Positions 11,115 through 20,982 of a stretch of 64,000 bases of DNA are shown here, one piece after another. Location: assembly GCA_036874045.1 (NCBI GenBank), contig CM072343.1:4484001-4548000 (forward strand). Reading direction: 5' to 3'. The notes under the pieces are model-generated. The model had not been told where the DNA came from. It searched no databases and saw only the letters and a list, made by a program, of their open reading frames with translations. How positions within the stretch are numbered: position 1 is the first letter of the stretch; the number at the start of each line of letters is the position of its first letter. The DNA comes from Cymodocea nodosa. Lineage: Eukaryota > Streptophyta > Magnoliopsida > Alismatales > Cymodoceaceae. The translations under genes were made by a program, and so were the position numbers.

Positions 11115-13209
11115 ATGGCTTCATCTAGACATTTTTCTGGTCTCTCTCTGTAAGAGCAAGAACAACGGATTCACAAAATGGAACAAGATCTCCAGACAGG
11201 TATGGAAGAACTTTCTCCTGGACAAGTTCAACAAATTGTTTCTATTGGAGAAGAGATTGTCAATATTGAGTCCGTTTATGGAACTTCAGAAATAGTTACA
11301 CGTTTCTTATGTTTGAAAAAACAATTGTCTCTTCTTCGAAAATTTTGTCTCGTTAGTACTCCTTTTCTGCATCAAAAGTGTCTGAAATCCAAACAGAGAA
11401 CTTTCAAGAGAAAATCCACCAAAAATTCTACTGGTTCTAAGAAACAGAAAACTTCTACCCGTGCTTCATAGAGCAGTAAAATAAATTGTATTGATTCTAG
11501 GGTTTCTAAGGATTCTTCTTCGGATGATGAAGACATATTTACTGCCGAAGTGAACTCCTTAGAATCTCAATTTAAATCTGTTTATGAGGCTTATGTTAGC
11601 CAATTTTTGAATACTTCTGAGGATACTAGGGCATCTGAAAAATGAGCATTGCATATGACCCTACATTTACAAGACACTTTAGTCAAGAGAAGAAATCAAG
11701 CATTATTGCATAAACTCAGTGAGCAACTAGGAATTAAAATTCTAGAGCCTACAAAGCCTGCTTGTCTTCATGATTTTTCTGATATGGCAGCAAAGAAGAA
11801 ATCAGTGGCTAAACCTGAATTCTTTTTGCCCTAGAAAGGAATTAATTTCAGGCATGTGGCTAGCTATTTATATCCTCCAATTCCTGAGTTATGTATTGGA
11901 GTTCTACATCAAATTGCTCCTGGTCCTTCTCATTTGATCCCCTTAGCTAGTCCAGTTTTGCCTATAGTTGTCTCCTCTCCTCTTCCATCTACTTCATTTA
12001 CTTACACTAGGAGAAGAAAGAAAACTCTCTCCTCTCATCCGAGTTTTGCCTAACCTCCTGTAAATAAAGAAGACTCCACACCTCCTCCACCTTCATCTGA
12101 TGTAGAATCTCATCCAATTCCTTCTCCTCACGCTTAAATGGTGATACAAGGATTGTATGAAGATTCGGGTTTTGTCTTTGCTACTCAATCTCCTCCTCCT
12201 TCTACAAACCCTCCAGTAAATGAAGATCCAGAGGATGCAGTCAATTATTCTTCAGAAATCCCTACAAATGTATATTATTTCCGATCTTCTGCTGCTAAGG
12301 ATCTCTTCTTCAATAAATATCAAGGCATGAAGATTATTTATAATAGACTAGTAAATTTTAAAGGAATGGATTCCATTCATAGTCTGCTTTTTCATCAAGG
12401 GCTTTTAGGTCTTATTTCTTCCCCCTCAGGGTTGTCTATTTTTGAAGACCTAATTCCCCTTTTCTACTCAAACCTTGAAATTTTTCCTTATTTTTGTCTC
12501 TTGCACCTCTAAAATCAAATAATAAGGATTGATGGAGAATTTTTAGAGAATCTTTTTGGAATACCATCTACTAGTATAAATATTGCTCTTTCTCCATTAA
12601 AGCTTGGGTGGCAAGAATCTGAGATGAATAAATTGATTGGAAAAACTCCTGACAGAAAATTCAAGTTAGTAAACACTACAGATCTAAATGGTATGGCCCA
12701 GATGATTGCTACAATTCTGTCTACCTCTGTATTTCAGAAGATTGGTCATGTAGATGAATTGGAAAGGAAAGTCTACCAAGCTACTTATGCTATGATGGCT
12801 GGTATCATGGTTAACTAGGCAAAAGTTATTATTGCTCAGCTTTCTCATCTGTAAAGTTTTCTATACTATGGAGATTTTATTTATCATCTGATGGCCAGAT
12901 ACATTGATTTTTTGGGCCATTAAAAGAAGAGTATTACAACTTAAGGATCTTTAGAGAATGTCATCTTCTGATCCGATTGAGTTGCCCTCTCATTTTCAAC
13001 CATCTACAACTTAGAATGCAACTTCTCTTTCTACAGCAAATACACCTCCTATTGTACCTCCTTCTATAGAAACTCCACCTCCTGCAACACCTCCTCTAGC
13101 TCCAGTAGCTTCATTTACAGTAGTTGATAGTTTTGAGACCCTTCTAAAACAGAATGAGCTTCTACTTTACCATAATCAGATGTTATAGAAAAAGTCAACT
13201 GCATCTTAG
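11115..13209 (+). pseudogene. SIRE-type env-like ORF (ORFb homologue), broken
   Basis: This is the large 3' ORF of the copia element. The likely start is ATG 11115, with a stop at 11151. The frame then reads through 12818 with stops at 11469, 11643, 11832, 12051, 12135 and 12510, and a frameshift near 12950. The middle is rich in proline and serine (11850-12240). The C-terminal half is recognisably homologous to ORFb of the gypsy elements: here YNRLVNFKGMDSIHSLLFHQ, there YSRPVNWDGMQEIKDLFEFQ; here LNGMAQMIATIL, there LNGKAHMVANIL; here YYGDFIYHLMARYIDF, there FYGDLIPLLMVDCIDF. The domain looks like the 'putative plant transposon protein' family found in plant retroelement 3' ORFs. I see no clear transmembrane or signal segment, so the label env-like is positional only. 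Confidence 0.72.
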
Positions 13210-13384
13210 TTTCGTTGTTTTTCCTTTGATGTAATTTTCATTTCTTTATGTATACCTATTGTTATTACTCTTAAATCAATGAAATTGCATTTTATTTCTC
13301 TCCAAGTATTCTTCAATTAATTGTCTCCACTTTTTAATTCTAATAAAGGGGGAGAATATATTTGTTTACAGTTTTGTCATCATC

Positions 13385-13398
13385 AAAAAGGGGGAGAT
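13385..13398 (+). other. Polypurine tract of copia D
   Basis: AAAAAGGGGGAGAT stands directly before the 3' LTR start TGTTAG. The preceding 13210-13384 is a short untranslated stretch. Confidence 0.85.
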
Positions 13399-15128
13399 TG
13401 TTAGTTCATTATTTTATCAATTAATTTTGATGATGAAAAACGTGTGGTTTAATTATTTCTACCATATTTTAGATGTCTTTTTACTCAAAGGAATTTTGGC
13501 TAACTGCTATGTACTCAAAGTCTTTTAAATTAGATTTCAATAGGTTATTTTGTCTACAGTGTATTGATCGGAGAGTTATTTTATAAGTCACCGAACAGAA
13601 TAGGACAAATCGGATGGTTAAGTCTCTCTCTTGGCTTTTCAGACAGTTATATCAGTAACTATCCGAAAAGTATTTATCTTCGGTGACTTAAGTCTTTTTA
13701 TGTCCAGATATGATTTTTATGGTAAGTCTCTAAAATCCTTTTGGTTTCGGATAGTTAAGGTTTTTATTCCGGAGAGTTAGCTGTTTCTTTGTTTTAATAT
13801 ATTTTTGGTTACTTTCTTCTGAAGGATACGTGTTAGTCTCTCATCGCTTGACTTAAGTGACTTTTCGGAAGGTTACGATGTAACTATCCAAAAACACTTA
13901 AGAATGGGAGAGTTATCTTCAGTAAGTATCCGAAAATAGTTTTTAAGCTTCGGATGGTTAAGTTTTCTATTATTTCTGACTTAAGTAACTTTTTGGAAGG
14001 TTACCTATGTAACTATCCGAAATGACTTAAGGATCGGAGAGTTATCTTTATAAGTATCCGAAACATGTCCACTCTATCAGATAGTTTATTTTTTAATATT
14101 TTATAACGTTGTTTTAGAAGGACATGTGTTTCAATTTTAATACATGACTTAAGTGGTCTTTCAGTATGTTAGTTCTATCTATTCAAAATGGTTTTGAGTT
14201 TTAGTAGGTTATCCATTTAAGTCTCCGGTTTTCTAAAAGCCTCCAAAGATTTTATTTTTACAGAAACTGCAACTATTATTAATTGACTAATCTTTGTGGC
14301 AAGATATCTTTTGATTGCAGATCTCAACTTTATTATGATTGAAGGTTGCTAAAAATGAATTCCTGCACAAGGGATTTGACCATTTTAGAATTCTTTCCAT
14401 ATATGTAAATCTCAAAGGAAAAATAAAAAGGATTTTGTAGAAAATTGAAACATACACACACAGAATTTTTCAACACTCGAAAAGGAGAAATTGTCTGCTC
14501 AACAATTCTACAAATACTTTGAAGATTCATTTGCAACAAAGTCCATAAGATCAACAACTGCAGATCAATCAAAAATTCTCCTCAGAGCTTCTGTGTCAAC
14601 TCTTCATAGGAGTCGATCAGGTGTTGTGTCATTTTGATTTTGAGTCAGTGACTCCTGAGTTTAAATTGTCTTCTCATTTACTTGAAAACCTTAAGTCACA
14701 AGGGTGTTGTGAGTATACCTTCACAAGGTTGAGGCCTCGGTGAAGAGAGTAAAGTGGGAAACTTCACTTGCTCAAGATTGGGGTCTTGAGTACACAAAGT
14801 TGGTGCTTTGTGTGAGGTTTTTGTTTAGCCTTTAAAAACATCTGTAAGGTTGTTGCTTAGCCTGCAAAAGCAACTTGTTTAAGGTTTGTGCTTAGCCTTA
14901 AAAGTACTTAGTGGAATTCTCGAGGTTGTGGCCTTGAGGAGTGGACTACCCAGTTTAAGGAACCACTATAAATCTCTTTGTGTTCTTTACTTTCTACACT
15001 GCAAGTTTTAATTCCAAAATCAATTAATCAGGGTTCATTAGTGTCAATAGCTTCCAAAGTTTTAAAAGCAAAATAAATTTTATTAGGACACTATTCACCC
15101 CCCTCTAGTGTGCCATTCGATCTTTTCA
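13399..15128 (+). repeat. 3' LTR of copia element D
   Basis: A 1730-base LTR from TGTTAGTTC to TTTTCA, colinear with 3119-4739 after its first 112 bases. Both G-box sites of the 5' LTR are mutated here (ATACGTG, ACATGTG). A TATA-like CTATAAAT lies at about 14966. Confidence 0.9.
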
Positions 15129-15240
15129 CCTTGAAATAATTTTAGGTCAAGCTAGGCTGTCAAAAAAAAGTTAAAAAAATTTTAGCAAGGCTCGTAGCCC
15201 GCATGGGTTGCCACTTTTTGGCCCATTGACACCTCTATGT
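15129..15240. mobile_element. Possible end of a hAT-like DNA transposon
   Basis: This short stretch belongs to neither flanking retroelement. Read on the minus strand, its right end starts TAGAGGTGTCAATGGGCC, which looks like the terminal repeat common in plant hAT elements. It interrupts the protease-proximal part of element Z. Copia D appears to have inserted into it, so the other end would lie off the left edge. Only one end is visible and no target duplication can be checked. Confidence 0.35.
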
Positions 15241-16388
15241 GCATGATATAATAGGAATTCCTAGATCAGATAACTTTTCAAGAATTTATGGTAAAAATAG
15301 AGAACTACTTTGCTTAGCTAAAAAAACTTTTCTTAAAACTTTTCGTTCCCTTTTCTTAGTACACCAATCCTTAAGAAATTTAGCACAATGTGGCATTTTC
15401 TATAATAAATCTAACAAAGTAATGTTAACTTGTACTTTTTCAAAAAAATTTCTAATTTTTTCTTGTTTTTTAGGAAATGTTTGTTTTAATCTTTTAGGAT
15501 AAGGTGCTAATGTTTATGATTTAAGAGATTCTTTTTCTTTTGTTTCATTCTTTTGATCTCATTTTCAGATTCAGATTGTTCTTCATTAATTTCTAAGTTT
15601 TTAGATATTACATGTTCTGTTTCATTTTGAATTTCATTTTTACTTACCTCCATTTTGCTTTCTTTTTCAATTCATGGTGGTACATCAGTTTCAAATCTTA
15701 ATGTTATACACACATCCTCCAAATTTTCATTACTTTCATAATGTTCTTGTATTTCATTTTCATGATTTTGATTTTCAATTGTTTCTGATTTTAAATTACA
15801 TTTCTTAACTCTTATTTCATTAGTATTTTCTTTTATCTTTATGTTTTGTAAATTATTTAGATCTTCAACATTGAAATTTTCATTTATATTCTCATTTTGC
15901 ATAACTTGTAATTTCACTGTAAATTCATCAAGTGCTTTTAGTGTTCTTTCCAAATTATCTAATCTCATTGCATTCAAATTTTGATCAATTTTCATTATGG
16001 TCTTCTCAATTTCATAGATGATATCGATTTTAGGTTTTGAATAATTTTCCTTATAGTTTATTTGGTTGACTTCTTGTTGATAATACATGCATTATTTCAT
16101 TTTGCCTAGGTTTTGTTCTAAACTACGCTCTAATCTGTCATACCTATCCCAAACTTCCTTGTCTCTCGACATATTATTTGTTCTAAACTAACTATTAGTT
16201 GGGTAAACTATAGGATTCTCATACTTAGTTCTATTATACTAGATATAATTCTTTTGTTGTTCATGTGATCTAACCATTTGCAATTGTCTCAGTTTCAAAC
16301 AATTAACAATGTCATGCACTTCCAAATTGTAGAATTCACATATGCTAACTACAGGTTTCAAAAATCTTTGAGCATAAGCATATGTCAT
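15241..16388 (-). pseudogene. ORFa of element Z (zinc knuckle to start of protease), broken and truncated
   Basis: Read from 16388 downward, it starts MTYAYAQRF and aligns with ORFa of B and E2. The zinc knuckle (CEFY...H...C) is followed by the linker (NQINYKENYSKPK) and VCITLRFETDVPP, then lysine-rich sequence leading to the protease. Several stops break it, for example at the YI*YNR and VPP* sites. It ends abruptly at about 15241, just before the protease core, where the hAT-like fragment begins. The small plus-strand open frame at 15239-15502 is antisense to this gene. Confidence 0.8.
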
Positions 16389-16465
16389 ATTCTCAATGAT
16401 AAAAACATACAACACTCCTTATGCTATTAAAACAAAACAACACTGTAGTTGCTTAGCTTTTCAAT

Positions 16466-16482
16466 CCCTAGCAACGATGCTA
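16466..16482 (-). other. Degenerate tRNA-Asp PBS of element Z
   Basis: CCCTAGCAACGATGCTA is the reverse complement of a decayed TGGCGCCGTTGCCGGGG-type site, eight bases from the LTR end at 16491. Confidence 0.65.
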
Positions 16483-16490
16483 GAAAAACT

Positions 16491-16723
16491 TGTTTGGTTT
16501 GTTTTTATATTTATATTAATAATTTCTTTTAGAAGTAAACAAACAACCTTTCACACAAATTAGCTATTAAGTCCAATTTGTATTTTAACTGCAAGTGCAT
16601 AGTGTCTATTGAATTTGTGTGTAAATACAGGTCAATCCTATAGAGATTGAGTAAGAATTATGTACTATTTTGATTTTTATAACTAGAGTTTTATGTGTTC
16701 AATTAAGCACTCCATTGAGTTAT
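16491..16723 (-). repeat. 5' LTR of element Z, 3' portion
   Basis: The last 233 bases of a minus-strand gypsy LTR, ending at TGTTTGG (16491). It is split from the rest (59646-61440) by insertion of element A. It aligns with 1166-1430 of element B. Confidence 0.8.
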
Positions 16724-17168
16724 TGTTTAGAATGAAAAAGAGCATAATATTAATGGTTAAATAATGGTTAAGTGCATTATATTTAGCTTATTATATGAGA
16801 ATTAAGACATTTGTTATAATTGTACTATTATATACTTTAATGAAAGAATCTGCATAATTTCAAGGAATTAGTGTTAATTAAGTATAATTTTACACTGTTA
16901 GTGAGTTACAGTCTTTGTAATTCCTAAATATCCAAAATATCTATTATTTTGGAGAGTTACATTTTATGTACCGGACAGTTATGTTTTGAACTCTTAAAGA
17001 ATACTTTATTATTTCCTGAAGGACATGTGTTGTAACCTTAATTTATGACTTAAGTGAATTTTCAGTAAGTTAGATGTTAACTATTCGAAATGTATCTAAG
17101 CATCGGATAGTTAGGTTTGCAAGTATTTGAAATCCCTTTTTATTCGTAAAGTTAAAATTATGCACGTG
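16724..17168 (+). repeat. 5' LTR of element A, first 445 bases
   Basis: Starts TGTTTAGAATG and matches 57816-58255 of A's 3' LTR, not the E1 or E2 subtype (for example AAATAATGGTTAAGTGC). It is interrupted by E1. Another 41 LTR bases follow at 30918-30958. Confidence 0.85.
17164..17168 (+). repeat. Target-site duplication of E1, left copy
   Basis: ACGTG, repeated exactly at 30918-30922. The target was a G-box-like site in A's LTR. Confidence 0.92.
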
Positions 17169-17398
17169 TGTTTAGAATGAAAAATTACATATTATTAACA
17201 GTTAAATGATGGTTAATTGCATAATATTTAGCTTATCATATAAGAATTAAGCCATTATGTTGTAATTGCACTGTTATATGCTTTAATTGAAGAATTTGCT
17301 TAATTTGGGAGAATTAATGTTAATTTAGTACATTTATGAACTATCGGTAAGTTGCTGGCTATGAAATTCTTAAGTATCTAAATTTTCTAATATTTTGG

Positions 17399-17530
17399 AC
17401 AGTTATGTTTAACATACCGAACATATTCAGACAGTTATGTTTAACATACCAAACATATTCAGACAGTTATGTTTAACATACCGAACATATTCGGACAGTT
17501 ATGTTTAACAGATCGAACATGTATTGGATA
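17399..17530 (+). repeat. 32-base minisatellite in the E1 LTR
   Basis: About four units starting at 17399, 17431, 17463 and 17495, each ACAGTTATGTTTAACATACC plus a variable tail (GAACATATTCGG). The E1 3' LTR has three units (28839, 28871, 28903) and E2 has fewer. Confidence 0.85.
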
Positions 17531-17591
17531 GTTATGTTTAAATTGCCAAACAGTTATGTTTTGAGAGAATATTTTATTATTTCCTGAAGTA

Positions 17592-18031
17592 CACGTGTCA
17601 AAACCATAATGAATGACTTAAGTGAACTTTCGATGAGTTATCTATAGCTATCCGAAATTGCAGCTGGGCATCGGATAGTTATCCCTGTAACTCTTTGAAA
17701 GCTCTTTTTATTTATAAAATAGCTGAGGACACGTGTCATGTTCTGGTAAAGTGACTTAAGTGGATTTTCGATGAGTTAGTTGTAACTATTCGAAATGCAT
17801 CTAAGCATCGGATAGTTAGACCTGTAACTCTCTGAAATGTTATTTTATGATTAAACTGTTGTTGACACGTGTCAAGATCTGGTAGATTTACTTAAGTTAT
17901 ATATCGGTGAGTTATTTGTAACTATCCGATGCTCAGAATATCACGTGTTTTTGAGTATCCAAAATGCACCTAAGCATCAGATAGTTAAATTTATGCACGT
18001 GTTGAATTTAAATGATTTAGAATATCACGTG
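17592..18031 (+). promoter_or_regulatory. Cluster of six G-box/ABRE-like sites in the E1 LTR
   Basis: CACGTG occurs at 17592, 17730, 17866, 17942, 17996 and 18026. Three of these sit in ACACGTGTC, the core of abscisic-acid response elements. They alternate with TGACTTAAGTG, TTTTCGATGAGTTA and AACTATCCGAAA motifs in a period of about 135 bases. Location in the upstream half of the LTR fits a U3 promoter or enhancer. ABA or stress response is inferred from motif identity only. Confidence 0.6.
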
Positions 18032-18414
18032 AGATGCACATGTTTAACTCGTTAAGTTAGCATAACTGTATGCATTGAGTTACATGAATATTACACTAAG
18101 GTAACGCGTTATGTTAGCAACTTATTTCTTTATATTTTCTAATATGCCACTGTAGCAGTTGCAGGAACAGGTAGTTGGAAGAGAAAAACCACGTTTGCAC
18201 GTATCACATAGGAATTCAATCACGTAGGGAGAAGAAAGCATCACCATCGATATGAATGAAGGAAATCCAACCGACAATTCAAGCAGAAGCAGTTACTACT
18301 GAAGAAATATAAAAGAAAAGAAGAAAAAGAAGAAAAGTGTGCGTGTGTGATCGATGAGCGGACAGTGTGTGCAAAGGAGGATCAGCGCTGCAATTCTCTG
18401 AAGTACCACACCAA

Positions 18415-18465
18415 CCATCATCATCACCACCATCATCACCACCATCATCACCACCATAATCACCA
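18415..18465 (+). repeat. CAT/CAC trinucleotide microsatellite in LTR leader
   Basis: A run of CATCATCACCACCAT units whose length differs between LTR copies: long here, shorter at 29825-29855, 33338-33370 and 48375-48405. Confidence 0.8.
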
Positions 18466-18711
18466 ACCATCGGAGGTTTGTGAGGATACTTGCTTGACGT
18501 CGGGTCGATTTCGAGCCAAACACAGTGCCTGACAACCATTGTGAGGAGTGATTGCGTCGTGGGAAGGGAAGCCATTTTCACCAAGCACCGACTCATATTT
18601 CAGGAGATCGTAAAGCTTTTAGCCTTGGCTTCGGGTTGATGCCTGTATGCTGAAGATGAGATCATCTTGCAATTCTGGACTTGCGATTCTATTGGGAGAG
18701 GAGACAGGATT

Positions 18712-18949
18712 GTAAGTGGTTTAATTTTCAGTGGTGTAATCACGTTGCAAGTAGTGTCGAAAGTATTTACTATCAAGTGAGATTACTTTACATTTCACCT
18801 TTCGCCCATTTCCATGTTCATATTAAAACAAAAATACCAAAAACAATTTATCTATGTTTGTATGTTGTATTTGAGTGTTGTATTGTTTGTGTTGTATCGT
18901 GATTAATGTTGTATTTGTCAGTATTGTGATTGTTTTATGTTTATTTTAG
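18712..18949 (+). other. Candidate intron in the LTR leader
   Basis: A donor-like GTAAGT at 18712 follows a GC-richer exon-like block. At 18949 a T-rich tract ends in TTTATTTTAG. Both ends and the spacing are kept in E2 (33614-33838), the other E1 LTR and A. Splicing is inferred from the signals alone. Confidence 0.35.
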
Positions 18950-19192
18950 TTTTATAGTTTACTGAAATTGGTTTGTTCAAAAGACTTAAAGATTTTAATG
19001 GTTACTGTTTGAATTATTTGAATGTTATTATTGCTTAATGATAAATCCAATGTTAACTAACATTAAAGAGCTTAATTGATGTTATTTACAATCTGTGGAA
19101 TCGCCCAATGGTTGGCCGAATTCCTCTATAAATATCAGTATTAAAAAGAAAAGACAGGCTCGTGGAGTTAACTTAAGTCCACGAGGTTAGTC

Positions 19193-19216
19193 CGTTGAGT
19201 TATCCATAACTCAACG
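19193..19216 (+). promoter_or_regulatory. Perfect hairpin in LTR (arms CGTTGAGTTAT)
   Basis: Eleven-base arms separated by CC, within a cluster of the same motif at 19160-19251. Related hairpins recur between the element's ORFs. Confidence 0.6.
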
Positions 19217-19531
19217 AACTTAGTCCATTGAGTTAATTGTAAGTCAACGGAGAGCTTATTGAATATATAAATTTTATTGTTAACAAACGAACAGTTCTCA
19301 AGTTCTTCAGCAATTCCCTATGGGATCGACCTGTACTTGCACACTGATACAATAGACACTGTGCACTTGCAGTTAAAGTACAAATTGGACTTAATATCTA
19401 AATTGTATTAAAGGTTGTTTATTTACTTCTAAAAGAGAGAATAGGCATAAAGATAAATTAACTAAGTAAAAATAGAAGTAACAAATCCAAGTTTTTCTAG
19501 TATAGTGTTGGGAAAACGCAAACAAGTTTTA

Positions 19532-19549
19532 TGGCGCCGTTGCCGGGGA
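19532..19549 (+). other. Primer-binding site of E1, tRNA-Asp
   Basis: TGGCGCCGTTGCCGGGGA is an exact complement of the 3' end of plant tRNA-Asp(GTC). This primer is usual for the Athila branch. Confidence 0.9.
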
Positions 19550-19622
19550 ATTGAATTGAATTTAATTAAAATGAATTGAATTGAATTGAATTAAAATGAA
19601 TTGAATTGAATTGAATTAATTT
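19549..19622 (+). repeat. TTGAA short tandem repeat after the PBS
   Basis: AATTG/TTGAA units with occasional AAAATG variants. E2 has only two or three units at 34437-34450, so the tract has expanded in E1. Confidence 0.75.
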
Positions 19623-19686
19623 AAGCAACTATTAGAGCTGTTTCGTTTTAATAGCCAGAGTTGTGTTTTCTTTTGTAATTGAGAAT

Positions 19687-20478
19687 ATGGCATATGCTTA
19701 TGCTCAAAGATTTCTAAAACCTGTAATTAGCATATGTGAATTCTGCAATTCTAAAGGACATGACATTTCTGACTGCTTGAAATTGAGACATTTACAGATG
19801 GTTAGATCCCATGAACAACAAATGAATTATCCTCAATATAATAGAGCCGAGTATGAGAATCCTATAGTTTACCCAACTGATGGTCAGTATAGAATGTGTA
19901 ATATGTTGAGAGACACTGAAGTTTGGGATAGCTATGACAGACTAGAGCATAGTATAAAGCAAAATCTAGTTAAACTGGAATACTTTGTGTGTCAACAACA
20001 AGAAGTCAATCAAGTAAACTATAAGGAAGCATATTCAGAACCTAAAAAAAATATAATTTACGAAGCTGAAAATAGGAAAATGCAACTAATTGAATTAGAA
20101 GAATTTAGAAATGAAGCTTATTCGAATACTATAAGAGAAAAAGAAAAAGTTAAATTTTGGCATGATAGAAAAATTATCCCTAAAAGCTTTGAAATAGGAC
20201 AAGAAGTATATCTTTATATGGCTAGACTCCATAACCATCTAGGAAAATTGAAATCTAGATGGGTAGGACCTTACATAGTTCGAAATGTTTATCCTTATGG
20301 AACTATTGCAATTGAAAATCCTAAAAATCAGAATATATTTAAAGTAAATGGACAAAGACTTAAACCTATTCTGAAAGTACCAAAATGCTCCTTTTGGAAT
20401 TATAGAAGAAGTCAGAGTAGAGGATTACACGAGCTTTACTTAGTAAGAAATCAGTTTTTATGTTTATATATAAAATAA
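19687..20478 (+). pseudogene. Shortened ORFa of E1: zinc knuckle fused to integrase C-terminus
   Basis: From ATG 19687 the protein begins MAYAYAQRFLKP and keeps a proper CX2CX4HX4C knuckle (CEFCNSKGHDISDC). It then has the glutamine-rich linker up to NIIYE. At about 20063 it jumps in frame to AENRKMQLIELEEF, which in E2 (38785 on) is the region after the integrase core. It ends with the chromodomain-like tail ARLHNHLGKLKSRW...GPYIVRN. Compared with E2, about 3.9 kb encoding protease, RT, RNase H and the integrase core is gone. The fusion is open, but a one-base insertion near 20392 changes the last 25 or so residues. An upstream in-frame ATG at 19663 exists but is not shared with other copies. 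Confidence 0.85.
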
Positions 20479-20982
20479 AAAACATTAAAAATATATATCA
20501 AACATAAAAAATCATTGCAGTTCAACCGATTGGATCCATCGGTATGATCGGAACATAAAAAATATGAATATTAATTTTCAGAAAAAATGTTGGTTTTACC
20601 AAAACATAGTATTGGTTCAATTGAAAGAAAAATAAAAAATATTTAGGTCTGACCGAAACATAGTGTCTGTTAAATCAATAAAAAAACAGAAAAACTATTC
20701 TCTGTAATATTTTTATTATTATATTTGCTTGTACGGGGAGTCCGTTGAGTTACGCTTAACTCAACGAGCTTACTCCGTTGAGTCTTGAGTTAATCAACGA
20801 GCTAAGACCTCAGATAAAATAGTAATAGTTGGTTCGGGAAATGACCCGATTACCCGCCTAAACTTAGGACTTATTTAAACTAAAACCTAGGGTTTGGGGG
20901 GCATTATCCGACAAATCATTTAGAATCTAGAAAGTAGAATAGTAGAAATCAGAGCAATTCTGTGCTGTTGTGTAACTCCACG
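20479..20982 (+). other. E1 spacer between ORFa and ORFb
   Basis: Two parts. At 20515-20700 an imperfect repeat turns around ACCGAAACATAGTATCGGTT-like phrases. At 20738-20806 lies the hairpin cluster, including CGTTGAGTTA-CGCT-TAACTCAACG at 20743-20766. No coding potential seen. The position suggests a promoter, splice or leader region for ORFb. Confidence 0.55.

Larger units (their letters stand above)
3119..15128 (+). mobile_element. SIRE-like Ty1/copia element D
   Basis: This element has a 5' LTR (first 112 bases displaced by element B), an initiator-Met PBS, gag, a copia-order pol (protease, integrase, RT, RNase H), an env-like ORF, a polypurine tract AAAAAGGGGGAGAT and a 3' LTR ending at 15128. 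The long pol-to-LTR interval of 3.8 kb with its own ORF is typical of the SIRE/Maximus lineage. All reading frames are broken, and the two LTRs differ at many scattered positions, so this is an old insertion. The left target-site duplication lies off the window; the right flank is CCTTG. Confidence 0.9.
17169..19524 (+). repeat. 5' LTR of E1
   Basis: A 2356-base LTR from TGTTTAGAATG to CGCAAACA, seven bases before the PBS. It contains a 32-base minisatellite, a G-box cluster, repeated TATCCGAAA / TCGGATAGTTA pairs, a GC-richer leader with a CAT/CAC microsatellite, an intron-like segment and a hairpin cluster near the end. Confidence 0.93.

Noticed and set aside
15239..15502. Plus-strand frame with MHDIIGIPRSDNF
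   Set aside because: Antisense to the protease-proximal part of element Z; the same antisense frame occurs in E2 (35403-35681).
18415..18465. CAT/CAC run as coding histidine tract
   Set aside because: The plus-strand frame (18347-18532) is short and not conserved in other LTRs; it is simple-sequence repeat.
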